From: Amycolatopsis camponoti
GTDB lineage: Bacteria > Actinomycetota > Actinomycetes > Mycobacteriales > Pseudonocardiaceae
Assembly: GCF_902497555.1 (NCBI RefSeq)
Contig: NZ_CABVGP010000001.1
Span: 868,001-932,000 of the forward strand
Direction: 5' to 3'
Length of the DNA: 64,000 nt
This document shows, piece after piece, positions 7,743-19,089 of the stretch; positions within the stretch are counted from its first letter, which is position 1; every line of letters starts with the position of its first letter. Below the pieces are notes generated by a model. It did not search any database. It saw nothing but the letters and a program-made list of their open reading frames with translations, and had not been told where the DNA came from. Position numbers and translations under genes: made by a program.

Positions 7743-8900
7743 GTGCCGCCCACATCCGGTCTTCTCCCCATCCGGGAATACATCCTCGTCGCGCTGACCG
7801 CGGCGGCGGTGACCTACCTGCTCACCGGCGTCGTGCGCCGGCTCGCGATCCGCGTCGGCGCGATCGCCAACCCGCGTGCGCGCGACGTCCACGTCGCCCC
7901 CATCCCGCGGATGGGCGGGATCGGCATCTTCCTCGGCGTCGCGGGCGCGATGGGCCTGGCCCACCAGCTGCCCGCGCTGTCGCACGGCTTCGACGCCTCG
8001 TTCGACTCGGTCGGCGTGCTGCTCGCGGCCGGGGTCATCTCGCTGATCGGCGCGCTCGACGACCGGTTCGAGCTGGACGCCTGGACGAAGCTGGCCGGCC
8101 AGGTCATGTGCGCCGGGATCCTGGTCATCTTCGGCGTGCAGTGGGTGTCGTTCTGGGTGCCGTGGGGCGGCAGCGGCGACTCGTTCGGCTCGGTGCTGGT
8201 GCTCGACAAGAACCAGGGCGCGCTGCTCACCGTCGTGATGGTCGTGGTGATGGTCAACGCGATGAACTTCGTCGACGGCCTCGACGGGCTGGCGGGCGGC
8301 CTCGGGTTCATCGCGGCGGCGGCGACGTGCGCGTTCTCCCTCGGCCTGCTCGACAGCTCGGGCGGCGACGTCGGCACGTACCCGCCGGCGCTGATCGCGG
8401 CCACGCTCGCCGGAGCGTGTCTGGGGTTCCTGCCGTACAACTTCCAGCCCGCGAAGATCTTCATGGGCGATTCCGGCTCGATGATGATCGGCCTGATGCT
8501 CGCGGGCGCGACGACGTCCGCGTCCGGGCGCGTGCCGTACCCGCAGTTCAGCGGCAAGGACGCGATCGCGCTGCTGTCGCCGCTGGTGGTCGTGGCGGCG
8601 GTGCTGTTCGTGCCGCTGCTGGACCTGATCATGGCGGTCATCCGCCGCACCCGCCGCGGCGAAAGCCCGTTCGCGGCGGACAAGATGCACCTGCACCACC
8701 GCCTGCTGGAGATCGGGCACTCCCAGCGCCGCGCGGTGCTGCTGATCTACTTGTGGGCCGGTATCCTGGCGTTCGGTGCGGTCTCGGTGACCCTGTTCGA
8801 CGACGCGGCGGCGCTGTGGATCATCGGGATCGGGCTGGTGCTGGCGGTGGTGGTCTCGATCGTCCCCCGCCTGCGTTCGCGCAACCAGCCGGGGACCTGA
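7743..8900 (+). CDS. wecA: UDP-GlcNAc:undecaprenyl-phosphate GlcNAc-1-phosphate transferase (WecA/Rfe)
   Basis: 385-residue polytopic enzyme of the MraY/WecA family that starts cell-wall polymer synthesis by moving GlcNAc-1-phosphate onto decaprenyl or undecaprenyl phosphate; in mycobacteria this begins the arabinogalactan linker. Motifs seen: PRMGGIGIFLGV, the acidic IGALDDRFELD, NFVDGLDGLAGG, FMGDSGSMMIGL, and the basic loop HLHHRLLEIGHSQRR. About eleven membrane helices. GTG start. Equivalent to Rv1302; sits between the t6A gene and atpI as in mycobacteria. Confidence 0.92.
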   Translation: MPPTSGLLPIREYILVALTAAAVTYLLTGVVRRLAIRVGAIANPRARDVHVAPIPRMGGIGIFLGVAGAMGLAHQLPALSHGFDASFDSVGVLLAAGVISLIGALDDRFELDAWTKLAGQVMCAGILVIFGVQWVSFWVPWGGSGDSFGSVLVLDKNQGALLTVVMVVVMVNAMNFVDGLDGLAGGLGFIAAAATCAFSLGLLDSSGGDVGTYPPALIAATLAGACLGFLPYNFQPAKIFMGDSGSMMIGLMLAGATTSASGRVPYPQFSGKDAIALLSPLVVVAAVLFVPLLDLIMAVIRRTRRGESPFAADKMHLHHRLLEIGHSQRRAVLLIYLWAGILAFGAVSVTLFDDAAALWIIGIGLVLAVVVSIVPRLRSRNQPGT

Positions 8901-8949
8901 CCGGCCGCGTTCTCTACACTCGGAAGCCGAACCGAGCAGGGAGCAGGCC

Positions 8950-9393
8950 GTGAGCGAGACCGAAACGCCCGAGCAGGAGAACCCGCACGCCAAGGTGGTG
9001 CTGCAGGCCGCCCGTGCGATGACGAAGGCTTCGCTGCTCGTCACGCCGCCCGCGGTGATCGTCTGCATCGCGCTCTTCAGCATCCTCAACGGCATGCCCG
9101 GCTTCCTGGGCTCGCTCGTCGGCGGCGTGCTCGCCATGCTCGCGTCGCTGTCCACGCTCGGCATGATGCGGTTCAGCGCCGGCCAGGACCCGATGTTCGT
9201 CATGGTCATCGCGCTCGGCGGCTACGTCGTGAAGGTCGTCCTGCTGTTCGGGGCGCTGACCCTGCTGAAGGGCGTCACCGCGCTGCACCCGATGTCGCTC
9301 GGCATCACCATGATCGTGGCCATCATGGTCGCCGCCGCGGCCGAGTTCGCCGCCTTCCGCAAGACCAAGATCCCGACGATCATCCCCTCCTGA
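8950..9393 (+). CDS. ATP synthase protein I-like small membrane protein
   Basis: 147 residues with four hydrophobic segments, matching in position the Rv1303 gene that precedes atpB in mycobacteria. AtpI-like proteins are thought to help assemble the c-ring; here that is by position and topology only. GTG start; AGGGAG lies 8 nt upstream. A TACACT -10-like element at 8915-8920, in the wecA-atpI gap, may drive it. A 532-bp spacer separates it from atpB, so it is not tightly coupled to the operon. Confidence 0.75.
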   Translation: MSETETPEQENPHAKVVLQAARAMTKASLLVTPPAVIVCIALFSILNGMPGFLGSLVGGVLAMLASLSTLGMMRFSAGQDPMFVMVIALGGYVVKVVLLFGALTLLKGVTALHPMSLGITMIVAIMVAAAAEFAAFRKTKIPTIIPS

Positions 9394-9925
9394 CGACGGT
9401 CCGTTTTGTCGTGACCTTCCGTTACTCACGGTAAATCAGGCTGCGGCCGCCCGGGTGTGACCGGGGCCACAGGCATGCGCTTTCGTGCGTGCCCCGGGAC
9501 CGCGCCGAAGCTGCCGCCTGCACCGTTGCGAATCCGGTCCCTCCCGGGCCCGGACCAGGGTCCCGGGTCGACCCGGGACTTAGGTCCTGGGCTGATCGGT
9601 TGGTATGGAGTACGCCTGTACGGCACTGATTGACCTGCTGGTATGGTCCGCGTCAAGGGTGGCGGCCTCGGCTGCACGCTCCCTAAGACGAACCGCGATC
9701 AGCAGTGTGGCGACCGTGTAGTTCCGCCTCTCCGCCGCTGGTCCGAAGTAGACCGCAGGGCAGTGTTCACGCGAGACAACCCCGTGTGCAGAACGTGAAG
9801 CCGTGTTCATCGCACAGTGGGGCAGCCGCCTCCGGCGTCCCGATGCGTATCGGGTACGTTAAGTCCAGATCGTGACGATTCCCCCGGCGGAGTGAACGCC
9901 GGCCGGGAGAACCGGAAGGAGCCCA
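9394..9925. other. Leader/promoter region of the ATP synthase operon
   Basis: 532 bp with no convincing gene; two short leftward frames (9426-9677 and 9580-9810) have no ribosome sites and an untypical composition. It must contain the main atp promoter, but I cannot fix a -35/-10 pair: TTGACC at 9630-9635 lacks a well-spaced -10, and TACGTT at 9855-9860 lacks a -35. It holds a perfect 20-bp palindrome at 9560-9579, listed separately. Confidence 0.7.
9560..9579. promoter_or_regulatory. Perfect 20-bp palindrome upstream of atpB
   Basis: GTCCCGGGTCGACCCGGGAC is its own reverse complement. It is flanked by CCAGG and CCTGG, making a longer imperfect dyad. It lies about 350 bp before atpB, in the spacer after atpI. 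It may be the atpI terminator or a regulator site. Confidence 0.5.
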
Positions 9926-10711
9926 GTGGGCGCGCTGGTATTGGCCGAGGGTGCTGTGTTCGCACCGCCCGGCGCCGAAAGCTTCGAGTTGCCGGCGTTG
10001 TTCGGCGGAGTCACCAAGCCGATGCTGCTCGTCGTGCTCTCGGTGGTCATCATCGCGACGTACTTCCTGCTCGCGACCCGCAAGCTTCAGGTCGTACCCG
10101 GCAAGGGGCAGTTCGTCGCCGAGTCCATCTACGACTTCAGCCGCAACAACATCGCGCGCGAACAGATCGGCTCGAAGGACTTCAAGCGGTATGTGCCGCT
10201 CGTTTTTTCGTTGTTCACCTTCGTACTGGTGAACAACCTCTACGGGATCATCCCGTTGCTCCAGTTCCCGACCATGGCGCGATTCGGTTTCCCGGTCGCT
10301 CTGGCGGTCCTCGTCGTCTACCCGGTGTACCACTACGCGGGCTTCAAGAAGCACGGCTTCGCCGGCTACTTCAAGAAGGAACTCGCGCCCCCGGGTGTGC
10401 CGAAGGCGGTGCTCCCGCTCTTCTCGCTGATCGAGTTCGCGGAGAAGTTCTTCCTGAACCCGCTCACGCTCGCCATCCGTGTCTTCGCCGCCATGTTCGC
10501 CGGTCACCTGATCCTGGCGGTGTTCACGCTCGGCGGCACGTTCCTGCTGACCGAGACGTCGAGCTGGGCGCTCAAGCCGGTTTCGCTCGTGGCCTGGATC
10601 TTCGCCATCGGGATGACCTTCCTCGAGGCCTTCATCCAGGTCCTGCAGGCCTACATCTTCGCCCTGCTTTCGGCGGGGTACATCGGCGCCGCGCTGGCGT
10701 CGGAGCACTGA
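9926..10711 (+). CDS. atpB: ATP synthase F0 subunit a
   Basis: 261-residue proton half-channel of the membrane sector. The essential arginine that faces the c-ring carboxylate is R185, in NPLTLAIRVFAAMFAGHLIL. Five to six membrane helices follow an extracytoplasmic N-terminus. GTG start with AAGGAG 4-5 nt upstream. First gene of the operon; atpE follows after 55 bp that contains a small hairpin. Confidence 0.97.
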   Translation: MGALVLAEGAVFAPPGAESFELPALFGGVTKPMLLVVLSVVIIATYFLLATRKLQVVPGKGQFVAESIYDFSRNNIAREQIGSKDFKRYVPLVFSLFTFVLVNNLYGIIPLLQFPTMARFGFPVALAVLVVYPVYHYAGFKKHGFAGYFKKELAPPGVPKAVLPLFSLIEFAEKFFLNPLTLAIRVFAAMFAGHLILAVFTLGGTFLLTETSSWALKPVSLVAWIFAIGMTFLEAFIQVLQAYIFALLSAGYIGAALASEH

Positions 10712-10727
10712 GAACACAAGCCCCCGA

Positions 10728-10745
10728 TCCACGCGAGCGCGTGGA
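10728..10745 (+). promoter_or_regulatory. Tight hairpin between atpB and atpE
   Basis: TCCACGCG-AG-CGCGTGGA: a perfect 8-bp stem with a 2-nt gap, placed between the atpB stop and the atpE ribosome site (AAGGG). In several bacteria structures here raise atpE expression by mRNA processing or stability; that role is an inference. Confidence 0.45.
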
Positions 10746-10766
10746 CCGAAGTGAAGGGAAACGCAC

Positions 10767-11027
10767 GTGAGCAACATCGTTCTGGCCCAGGCCGCCGCCG
10801 AGCAGGCCGCCAACATCAACCCCGGCCTCGCCGCCATCGGTTACGGCCTGGGCGCGATCGGCCCGGGCATCGGTGTGGGTCTGATCTTCGCCGCCGTCAT
10901 CAACGGCACCGCGCGTCAGCCGGAGGCCCAGGGCAAGCTGCAGGGCATCGGCTTCTCGACCTTCGTGCTGACCGAGGTTCTGGCCCTGATCGGCATCGTC
11001 ATCTACTTCATCGCCTCCGCCGCCTGA
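10767..11027 (+). CDS. atpE: ATP synthase F0 subunit c
   Basis: 86-residue hairpin of two membrane helices forming the rotor ring. The first helix has the glycine motif [14 protein letters not shown]; the polar loop is RQPE (50-53); the proton-carrying carboxylate is E70 in [14 protein letters not shown] start after AAGGG. The length is normal for actinobacteria. Confidence 0.96.
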   Translation: MSNIVLAQAAAEQAANINPGLAAIGYGLGAIGPGIGVGLIFAAVINGTARQPEAQGKLQGIGFSTFVLTEVLALIGIVIYFIASAA

Positions 11028-11056
11028 GTCAGCAGCTCATCGCTTAAGGAGACGCC

Positions 11057-11617
11057 GTGCTGAAGAGTGCAATGCTCCTCGCCGCAGAAGGCGAGACGCA
11101 CAACCCGATCATCCCCGACATCTCGGAGCTGATCCTCGGCATCGTCGCCTTCCTGATCCTGCTGTTCATCCTCAAGAAGTACGTCGTCCCTCGCTTCGAG
11201 GCCGCGTACGACGAGCGTGCGCAGAAGATCGAGGGTGGCATCGAGAAGGCCGAGAAGGCTCAGGCCGAAGCCGAAGACGCGCTCGCGAAGTACCGGGCGC
11301 AGCTGCAGGAAGCCCGTAGCGAGGCCGCGAAGATCCGCGACGACGCCCGGCTCGAAGCCGAGCAGATCAAGGCGGAGCTGCGGGCCGACGCGGAAGCCGA
11401 GTCCCAGCGGATCATCGCCCAGGGCCAGGCTCAGCTGCAGGCTCAGAAGGCGCAGATCATCGCCGAGCTGCGGGCCGACATGGGCCGCAACGCCGTGGAG
11501 CTGGCCAGCCGCATCGTCGGTGAGTCGCTCGAAGACGAGGCGCGCCGTCGTGGCACCGTCGACCGGTTCCTCGCGGAGCTGGACACCGCCGGTGCCGCTG
11601 GTGGAGCGGGGAAGTAG
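11057..11617 (+). CDS. atpF: ATP synthase F0 subunit b
   Basis: 186 residues: one N-terminal membrane helix (ELILGIVAFLILLFILKKYV, about 22-41) followed by a long charged coiled coil rich in Ala, Glu, Lys and Gln that forms the peripheral stalk. GTG start preceded by AAGGAG. It overlaps nothing; atpH begins 6 bp after its stop. Separate b and delta genes contrast with the b-delta fusion found in Mycobacterium. Confidence 0.95.
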   Translation: MLKSAMLLAAEGETHNPIIPDISELILGIVAFLILLFILKKYVVPRFEAAYDERAQKIEGGIEKAEKAQAEAEDALAKYRAQLQEARSEAAKIRDDARLEAEQIKAELRADAEAESQRIIAQGQAQLQAQKAQIIAELRADMGRNAVELASRIVGESLEDEARRRGTVDRFLAELDTAGAAGGAGK

Positions 11618-11623
11618 ACCGGA

Positions 11624-12448
11624 ATGACGCTGCATGCTGCGAGCCGTGAAGCGCTCGGCCTCGCCGAGGAACGCCTCGGCGAGGTTCTGGCCGACGCAGG
11701 AGCCGACTCCGCCACGGTCGGCGACGAGCTGCTCTCGGTCGTCGACCTGCTGGACCGGGAGAGCGGCCTGCGCCGGGCGGTGAGCGACGCTTCGACGACA
11801 CCGGAGGCGCGCGCCGCGCTGGTGCGCCGGCTGTTCGACGGCAAGCTGTCCGAACCGGCCTTGAAGGTGCTCGACGCCGTGGCGGGCAGCCGCTGGTCCA
11901 GCCCTCGTCAGCTGGTCGACGGGCTCGAGTCGCTCGGTCACTCCGCGCTGCTCACCGCGGCCGAGAAGACCGGCAACATCGACGCCGTCGAGACCCAGCT
12001 GTTCCAGGTCTCGCGGGTCGTCGCCAACCACCCGGAGCTCGAGACGGCGCTCGCGGACCTGGCCGCCCCGGCCGACGCCAAGCGGACGCTGGTGCGCGGG
12101 CTGTTCGCCGACAAGGTGGACGTGGTCACCGAGACCCTCGTCGAGCAGGTCGTCCGCCGGGCCAAGGGCCGCGGCGTCGGCGCCGGGCTCGACGCGCTGG
12201 TCAAGCTGGCCGCGGACCGCCGTGAGCGCTCGGTCGCCTACGTGACCAGCGCGAGCGCCCTGACCGACGAGCAGGCCGCCCGGCTGGGCGCGAAGCTGAA
12301 CGACATCTACGGGCGGTCGATCGCGCTGCACGTCGAGGTCGACCCCGGTCTCGGCGGCGGGCTCGTCGTCCGCGTCGGCGACGAGGTCATCGACGGGAGC
12401 GCGGCGGGTCGGCTGGCGGCCCTGCGCCGGCGGCTGGCCCGGGCATAG
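11624..12448 (+). CDS. atpH: ATP synthase F1 subunit delta
   Basis: 274 residues, the long actinobacterial delta form with an extra N-terminal helical section of about 90 residues before the OSCP-like core. The C-terminal motif LGGGLVVRVGDEVIDGSAAGRL is typical of the family. It links the peripheral stalk to the alpha subunits. ATG start with GGAATG immediately upstream and a weak site. The 57 bp to atpA contain GGAAAG as ribosome site. Confidence 0.95.
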   Translation: MTLHAASREALGLAEERLGEVLADAGADSATVGDELLSVVDLLDRESGLRRAVSDASTTPEARAALVRRLFDGKLSEPALKVLDAVAGSRWSSPRQLVDGLESLGHSALLTAAEKTGNIDAVETQLFQVSRVVANHPELETALADLAAPADAKRTLVRGLFADKVDVVTETLVEQVVRRAKGRGVGAGLDALVKLAADRRERSVAYVTSASALTDEQAARLGAKLNDIYGRSIALHVEVDPGLGGGLVVRVGDEVIDGSAAGRLAALRRRLARA

Positions 12449-12505
12449 CCCCAGGTCACACAAGACTTTGCATACTGGCAAGAACGAAGCGAGAGCGGGA
12501 AAGAC

Positions 12506-14146
12506 ATGGCCGAGCTGACGATCTCCTCGGATGAGATCCGTAGCGCGATCGAGAACTACGTCTCGAGTTACGCCCCGGACGTGAGCCGGGAAGAAGTTGG
12601 CGTCGTGATCGACGCGGGTGACGGTATCGCCCACGTCGAGGGCCTCCCCTCGGCCATGGCCAACGAGCTGCTCGAGTTCCCCGGCGGCGTCCTGGGCGTC
12701 GCACTGAACCTGGACGCGCGCTCCATCGGTGCCGCGATCCTCGGCGACTTCGAAAGCATCGAAGAGGGCCAGCAGGTCAAGCGCACCGGCCAGGTCCTGT
12801 CCGTGCCGGTCGGCGACGGCTACCTCGGCCGGGTCGTCGACCCGCTGGGCGCCCCGATCGACGGTCTCGGCGACATCGAGACCACCGACCGCCGCCCGCT
12901 GGAGGTCAAGGCCGCTTCGGTGGTCGAGCGCCAGCCGGTGTCGGAGCCGCTGCAGACCGGCATCACCGCCATCGACGCGATGACCCCGATCGGTCGCGGC
13001 CAGCGCCAGCTGATCATCGGTGACCGCAAGACGGGCAAGACCGCCGTCGCCGTGGACACGATCATCAACCAGAAGGCCAACTGGGAGACCGGCGACCCGA
13101 AGAAGCAGGTTCGCTGCATCTACGTCGCGATCGGCCAGAAGGGCTCCACGATCGCCGCGGTCAAGAAGTCCCTCGAGGACTCGGGCGCGATGGAGTACAC
13201 CACCATCGTCGCCGCCCCGGCTTCGGACTCCGCCGGCTTCAAGTGGATCGCGCCGTACACCGGCTCGGCCATCGGCCAGCACTGGATGTACGAGGGCAAG
13301 CACGTCCTCATCGTGTTCGACGACCTGACCAAGCAGGCCGACGCGTACCGCGCGATCTCGCTGCTGCTGCGCCGCCCGCCGGGCCGCGAGGCCTTCCCCG
13401 GCGACGTCTTCTACTTGCACTCCCGTCTCCTCGAGCGGTGCGCCAAGCTCTCGGACGAGCTGGGTGCCGGGTCGCTGACCGGGCTGCCGATCATCGAGAC
13501 GAAGGCCAACGACGTGTCGGCCTACATCCCGACGAACGTCATCTCGATCACCGACGGCCAGTGCTTCTTCCAGTCGGACCTCTTCAACGCCGGTCAGCGC
13601 CCGGCCATCGACGTGGGCATCTCGGTGTCCCGCGTGGGTGGTGCCGCGCAGGTCAAGGCGATGAAGAACGTTTCGGGCTCGCTCCGGATCGACCTGTCGC
13701 AGTACCGCGAGCTGGAGGCGTTCGCCGCCTTCGCTTCGGACCTCGACGACGCTTCGAAGGCGCAGCTCGAGCGCGGTGCCCGGCTGTACGAGGTGCTCAA
13801 GCAGCCGCAGTACTCGCCGGTCCCGGTCGAGGAGCAGGTCTGCACGGTGTGGCTGGGGACGAACGGCCACTACGACTCGGTCCCGACCGAGGACGTGCGC
13901 CGGTTCAACCACGAGTTCCTCGACTCGGCCCGCCGCAAGCACGCCGACGTCCTGGGCGCGATCCGCGACACCGGGAAGTTCGAGGACGAGACGGCCGAGA
14001 AGCTGGTCGCCGCGGTGAACGAGTTCAAGAAGGAGTTCACCACGTCCGAGGGCAAGTCCCTCGTCGAGGCGGACGCCGACGCCATGGACGCCGACAAGGT
14101 CGGGCACGAGACCGTCAAGGTCAACAAGCCCGCCCCGAAGAAGTGA
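12506..14146 (+). CDS. atpA: ATP synthase F1 subunit alpha
   Basis: 546 residues, non-catalytic nucleotide-binding subunit. The Walker A sequence GDRKTGKT is at 172-179. A C-terminal acidic/Lys-rich extension beyond E. coli alpha (about residues 505-546) is present, as also seen in mycobacteria where a tail restrains ATP hydrolysis. ATG start, GGGAAAG upstream. Tightly spaced with atpG. Confidence 0.97.
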   Translation: MAELTISSDEIRSAIENYVSSYAPDVSREEVGVVIDAGDGIAHVEGLPSAMANELLEFPGGVLGVALNLDARSIGAAILGDFESIEEGQQVKRTGQVLSVPVGDGYLGRVVDPLGAPIDGLGDIETTDRRPLEVKAASVVERQPVSEPLQTGITAIDAMTPIGRGQRQLIIGDRKTGKTAVAVDTIINQKANWETGDPKKQVRCIYVAIGQKGSTIAAVKKSLEDSGAMEYTTIVAAPASDSAGFKWIAPYTGSAIGQHWMYEGKHVLIVFDDLTKQADAYRAISLLLRRPPGREAFPGDVFYLHSRLLERCAKLSDELGAGSLTGLPIIETKANDVSAYIPTNVISITDGQCFFQSDLFNAGQRPAIDVGISVSRVGGAAQVKAMKNVSGSLRIDLSQYRELEAFAAFASDLDDASKAQLERGARLYEVLKQPQYSPVPVEEQVCTVWLGTNGHYDSVPTEDVRRFNHEFLDSARRKHADVLGAIRDTGKFEDETAEKLVAAVNEFKKEFTTSEGKSLVEADADAMDADKVGHETVKVNKPAPKK

Positions 14147-14157
14147 GCTGATAGCTC

Positions 14158-16523
<2,366 letters not shown>

Positions 16524-16533
16524 CTCCGTGAGC

Positions 16534-16573
16534 ACGGCGGGGGCAGTGTCCACTGTGGATGCGCGCCCCCGCC
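16534..16573 (+). terminator. Hairpin between atpD and atpC
   Basis: ACGGCGGGGGC (16534-16544) and GCCCCCGCCGT (16563-16573) form a perfect 11-bp stem; the 18-nt loop contains a nested TCCACTGTGGA palindrome. No clear T-run follows. It may attenuate read-through into atpC, whose epsilon product is needed at one copy per enzyme. Confidence 0.6.
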
Positions 16574-16597
16574 GTTCTCGTAGTCGACGACAGACCT

Positions 16598-16603
16598 ATT
16601 ACA
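16598..16603 (+). promoter_or_regulatory. Possible -10 element before atpC
   Basis: TACACT matches the actinobacterial TANNNT -10 pattern. It lies downstream of the atpD hairpin and 34 nt before the atpC start. No good -35 is visible, so this is tentative. Confidence 0.35.
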
Positions 16604-16637
16604 CTCGGTGGTAACACCCCGAGCGAAGGAGTGCTAC

Positions 16638-17003
16638 GTGGCTGAGATGTCCGTGGAGCTGGTGGCCGTCGAGCGCCGTCTCTGGTCGGGTACCGCCACT
16701 TTCGTGGTGGCCCAGACCACCGAGGGTGAGATCGGCGTCATGGCCGGCCACGAACCCGTGCTCGGGCAGCTCGTCGAGGGTGGCGTCGTCAAGGTGACGA
16801 CCACCGACGGCGAGACGGTCTGCGCGGCCGTGCACGGTGGATTCCTCTCCGTGACCGGTACCGGGGTGAGCATTCTCGCCGAGAGCGCCGAGCTGTCCGA
16901 CGAAATCGACGTCGACGCGGCGAAGGCGGCACTGAGCGCCGACGACGAGACCGAGCGGACGAGGGCCACGGCCCAGCTCCGCGCGGCAGGTCAGTCGGCC
17001 TGA
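16638..17003 (+). CDS. atpC: ATP synthase F1 subunit epsilon
   Basis: 121 residues from the GTG at 16638, chosen because GAAGGAG lies 6-7 nt upstream and [13 protein letters not shown] is where the family begins; an upstream in-frame GTG at 16608 has no site. The N-terminal beta-sandwich contains [22 protein letters not shown]; the C-terminal helix is short, as in actinobacteria. It is the rotor/inhibitory subunit. It is the only atp gene separated from its neighbour by a terminator-like hairpin. Confidence 0.94.
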   Translation: MAEMSVELVAVERRLWSGTATFVVAQTTEGEIGVMAGHEPVLGQLVEGGVVKVTTTDGETVCAAVHGGFLSVTGTGVSILAESAELSDEIDVDAAKAALSADDETERTRATAQLRAAGQSA

Positions 17004-17028
17004 GCGGGAGACGGGCAGGAGCCGGGCC

Positions 17029-17463
17029 GTGAAGATCACCGTGGTGGTAGCCGGGCTCCTGATCGTGCTCGCCGTGCTGGTCGCCTGGTACGGCCAGCGG
17101 TGGATCCGGATGCGCCGCGGCGGGGGCGTGAGCGTCGCGCTGCGGTGGCGTCCCGACGCCGCGCGGTCCAGCTGGCACCTGGGGCTGGGCCGCTACGAGG
17201 GCGACGAGTTCGTCTGGTACCGCGTGTGGAGCCTGCGGACCGGCCCGGACCGCGTCTTCCAGCGCGAAAGCATGCAGATCGCCGACCGGCGCGACCCGTC
17301 CGGGACCGAGGCCTACGCCGTTCCCGAGGGCTCGACCGTGCTGCGCTGCGAGTCGGAGACCCAGGAGGCGATCGAGATCGCCATGGGGCCGGGCGCGTTG
17401 ACCGGGTTTCTTTCGTGGCTCGAATCCGCCCCGCCCGGGCGACGCCTCCCGCGCGCGTCCTGA
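17029..17463 (+). CDS. DUF2550 membrane-anchored protein
   Basis: 144 residues: one N-terminal membrane helix (ITVVVAGLLIVLAVLVAWYG) followed by a soluble PH-like beta domain (WRPDAARSSWHLGLGRYEGDEFVWYRVW). It is the counterpart of Rv1312, which follows atpC in mycobacteria. Function unknown; conservation next to the ATP synthase operon suggests an envelope role, though not necessarily with the enzyme. GTG start, GGAG about 12 nt upstream. Confidence 0.85.
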   Translation: MKITVVVAGLLIVLAVLVAWYGQRWIRMRRGGGVSVALRWRPDAARSSWHLGLGRYEGDEFVWYRVWSLRTGPDRVFQRESMQIADRRDPSGTEAYAVPEGSTVLRCESETQEAIEIAMGPGALTGFLSWLESAPPGRRLPRAS

Positions 17464-17519
17464 CCCCTGTCTCAAACTGGGACAGCCGGACCCCCGCTTC
17501 AGGCCTTAGGGTTGAGCGC

Positions 17520-17840
17520 ATGATCTTCATCGTCGTCAAGTTCCCGGTCAAGCCCGAGCACGCGGAAAACTGGCCGGAAATCGTCGCCGACTACACCCGG
17601 AACACCCGCGCCGAGGACGGCAACCGGTTCTTCGAGTGGTCCCGCAGCCTCGAGGACAAGAACACCTACGTGCTGGTCGAGGGTTTCGAAGGCCAGGACG
17701 CCGCGGTCGCGCACGTCGGCTCCGACCACTTCAAGTGGGCGGTCGCGAACCTGGGCGCCTACATCAGCGACAACCCGCAGATCATCAACGTCCAGGATGC
17801 CTCCGACTGGGGCCCGATGGCCGAGATCTCGCCCCACTAA
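17520..17840 (+). CDS. Antibiotic-biosynthesis-monooxygenase (ABM) domain protein
   Basis: 106 residues with the ferredoxin-like ABM fold: MIFIVVKFPVKPEHAENWPEI, then FFEWSRSLEDKNTYVLVEGF and a histidine-rich VAHVGSDHFKWAV. Small ABM proteins of this YgiN type are often quinol or polyketide monooxygenases, but many are uncharacterised. TAGGGT at 17507-17512 lies 7 nt before the ATG, suggesting leaderless transcription. Its stop TAA overlaps the -10-like element of the next gene. Confidence 0.75.
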   Translation: MIFIVVKFPVKPEHAENWPEIVADYTRNTRAEDGNRFFEWSRSLEDKNTYVLVEGFEGQDAAVAHVGSDHFKWAVANLGAYISDNPQIINVQDASDWGPMAEISPH

Positions 17841-17850
17841 ACTGGGGTCC

Positions 17851-19089
17851 GTGACCCTCGTCGAGATCCCCGGCTCCAAGTCCGTCACCGCCCGCGGCCT
17901 GTTCCTGGCCGCCGCCGCGAACGGCACCACGACCCTCGGCCGTCCGCTGCACTCGGACGACACCGAGGGCTTCGCCGAGGGACTCGTCAAGCTCGGCTAC
18001 CGCGTCGACCGGCAACCGGGCGCGTGGACGATCGAGGGGCGTCCGTCGGGTCCGGGCGTCGCTTCGGCCGACGTCTTCTGCCGCGACGGCGCCACGACGG
18101 CCCGGTTCCTGCCCGCGCTGGCCGCGGCCGGCACCGGGACGTTCCACTTCGACGCGTCCGACCAGATGCGCCGGCGCCCGCTCGGCCCGCTGACCGACGC
18201 GCTGCGGGAGCTGGGCGTCGATCTGACCTTCGAGGGCGAGCCGGGCCACCACCCGCTGACGATCCGCGCGAACGGCGTCAAGGGCGGTCCGCTGACCCTC
18301 GACGCGGGGCTGTCGTCCCAGTTCCTGACGGCGTTGCTGCTGCTCGGGCCGTTGACGGCGGAGGGCCTGCGGATCACCGTGACGGACCTGGTCTCGGTGC
18401 CGTACGTCGAGATCACGCTGGAGATGATGCGGCGCTTCGGCGTCGACGTCCGGCGCGAGGGCAAGACGTTCGTGGTGCCGGCGCAGCCGTACCAGGCGTG
18501 CGAGTACCCGGTGGAGCCGGACGCGTCGACGGCCAGCTACTTCCTGGCCGCGGCGGCAGTCACGGGCCGCACGGTGACCATTCCGGGCCTCGGCTCGTCC
18601 GCCCTGCAGGGCGACGTGAAGTTCGCCGACGTGCTGCGGGAGATGGGCGCGCACGTCGAGCTGACCGAGGACTCGGTGACGGTCGCGGGCCCGTCGGACG
18701 GCCTGCGCGGCGTCACGGTGAACATGCGCGACATCTCGGACACCGTCCCGACACTGGCGGCGATCGCGCCGTTCGCTTCGGGCCCGGTGCGCATCGAGGA
18801 CGTCTACAACACGCGCATCAAGGAGTGCGACCGGCTCGACGCGTGCGAGGAGAACCTGCGCGCGATGGGCATCGCCGTCGAGACCGGCCGGGACTGGATC
18901 GAGATCCAGCCGGGGGAGCCCACCGGCGCGCTGGTCAAGTGCCGGCGCGACCACCGGATCGCGATGGCGTTCAGCATCACGGGCCTGCGGACGCCCGGCA
19001 TCACCCTGGACGACCCGGAGTGCGTGAAGAAGACGTTCCCCGGCTTCCACCAGGCGCTGGGATCGCTGCGGGAGAGCTGGGGGATCTAG
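17851..19089 (+). CDS. aroA: AroA-like enolpyruvyl transferase (EPSP synthase family)
   Basis: 412 residues. EPSP synthases join phosphoenolpyruvate and shikimate-3-phosphate. Seen: GSKSVTARGLFLAAAANG, DGATTARFLPAL, DQMRRRPLGPL, GLSSQFLTALLLLG, DASTASYFLAAAAV, NTRIKECDRL, CRRDHRIAMAF and a C-terminal CVKKTFPGF lysine. The catalytic Asp, Glu, Arg and Lys positions seem present. The NAGT motif of E. coli is here DGAT, so the residue matching Gly96 (glyphosate contact) is Ala. TAAACT at 17838-17843 precedes the GTG by 7 nt (leaderless). The stop TAG overlaps the stop of the convergent adenosyltransferase gene. A second canonical aroA may exist elsewhere; this may be it or a paralogue. Confidence 0.85.
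   Translation: MTLVEIPGSKSVTARGLFLAAAANGTTTLGRPLHSDDTEGFAEGLVKLGYRVDRQPGAWTIEGRPSGPGVASADVFCRDGATTARFLPALAAAGTGTFHFDASDQMRRRPLGPLTDALRELGVDLTFEGEPGHHPLTIRANGVKGGPLTLDAGLSSQFLTALLLLGPLTAEGLRITVTDLVSVPYVEITLEMMRRFGVDVRREGKTFVVPAQPYQACEYPVEPDASTASYFLAAAAVTGRTVTIPGLGSSALQGDVKFADVLREMGAHVELTEDSVTVAGPSDGLRGVTVNMRDISDTVPTLAAIAPFASGPVRIEDVYNTRIKECDRLDACEENLRAMGIAVETGRDWIEIQPGEPTGALVKCRRDHRIAMAFSITGLRTPGITLDDPECVKKTFPGFHQALGSLRESWGI

Noticed and set aside
11003..14107. Leftward open frame of over 1000 codons across atpF-atpA
   Set aside because: Antisense to four recognisable atp genes; low-complexity Val/Leu/Arg composition, no family features.
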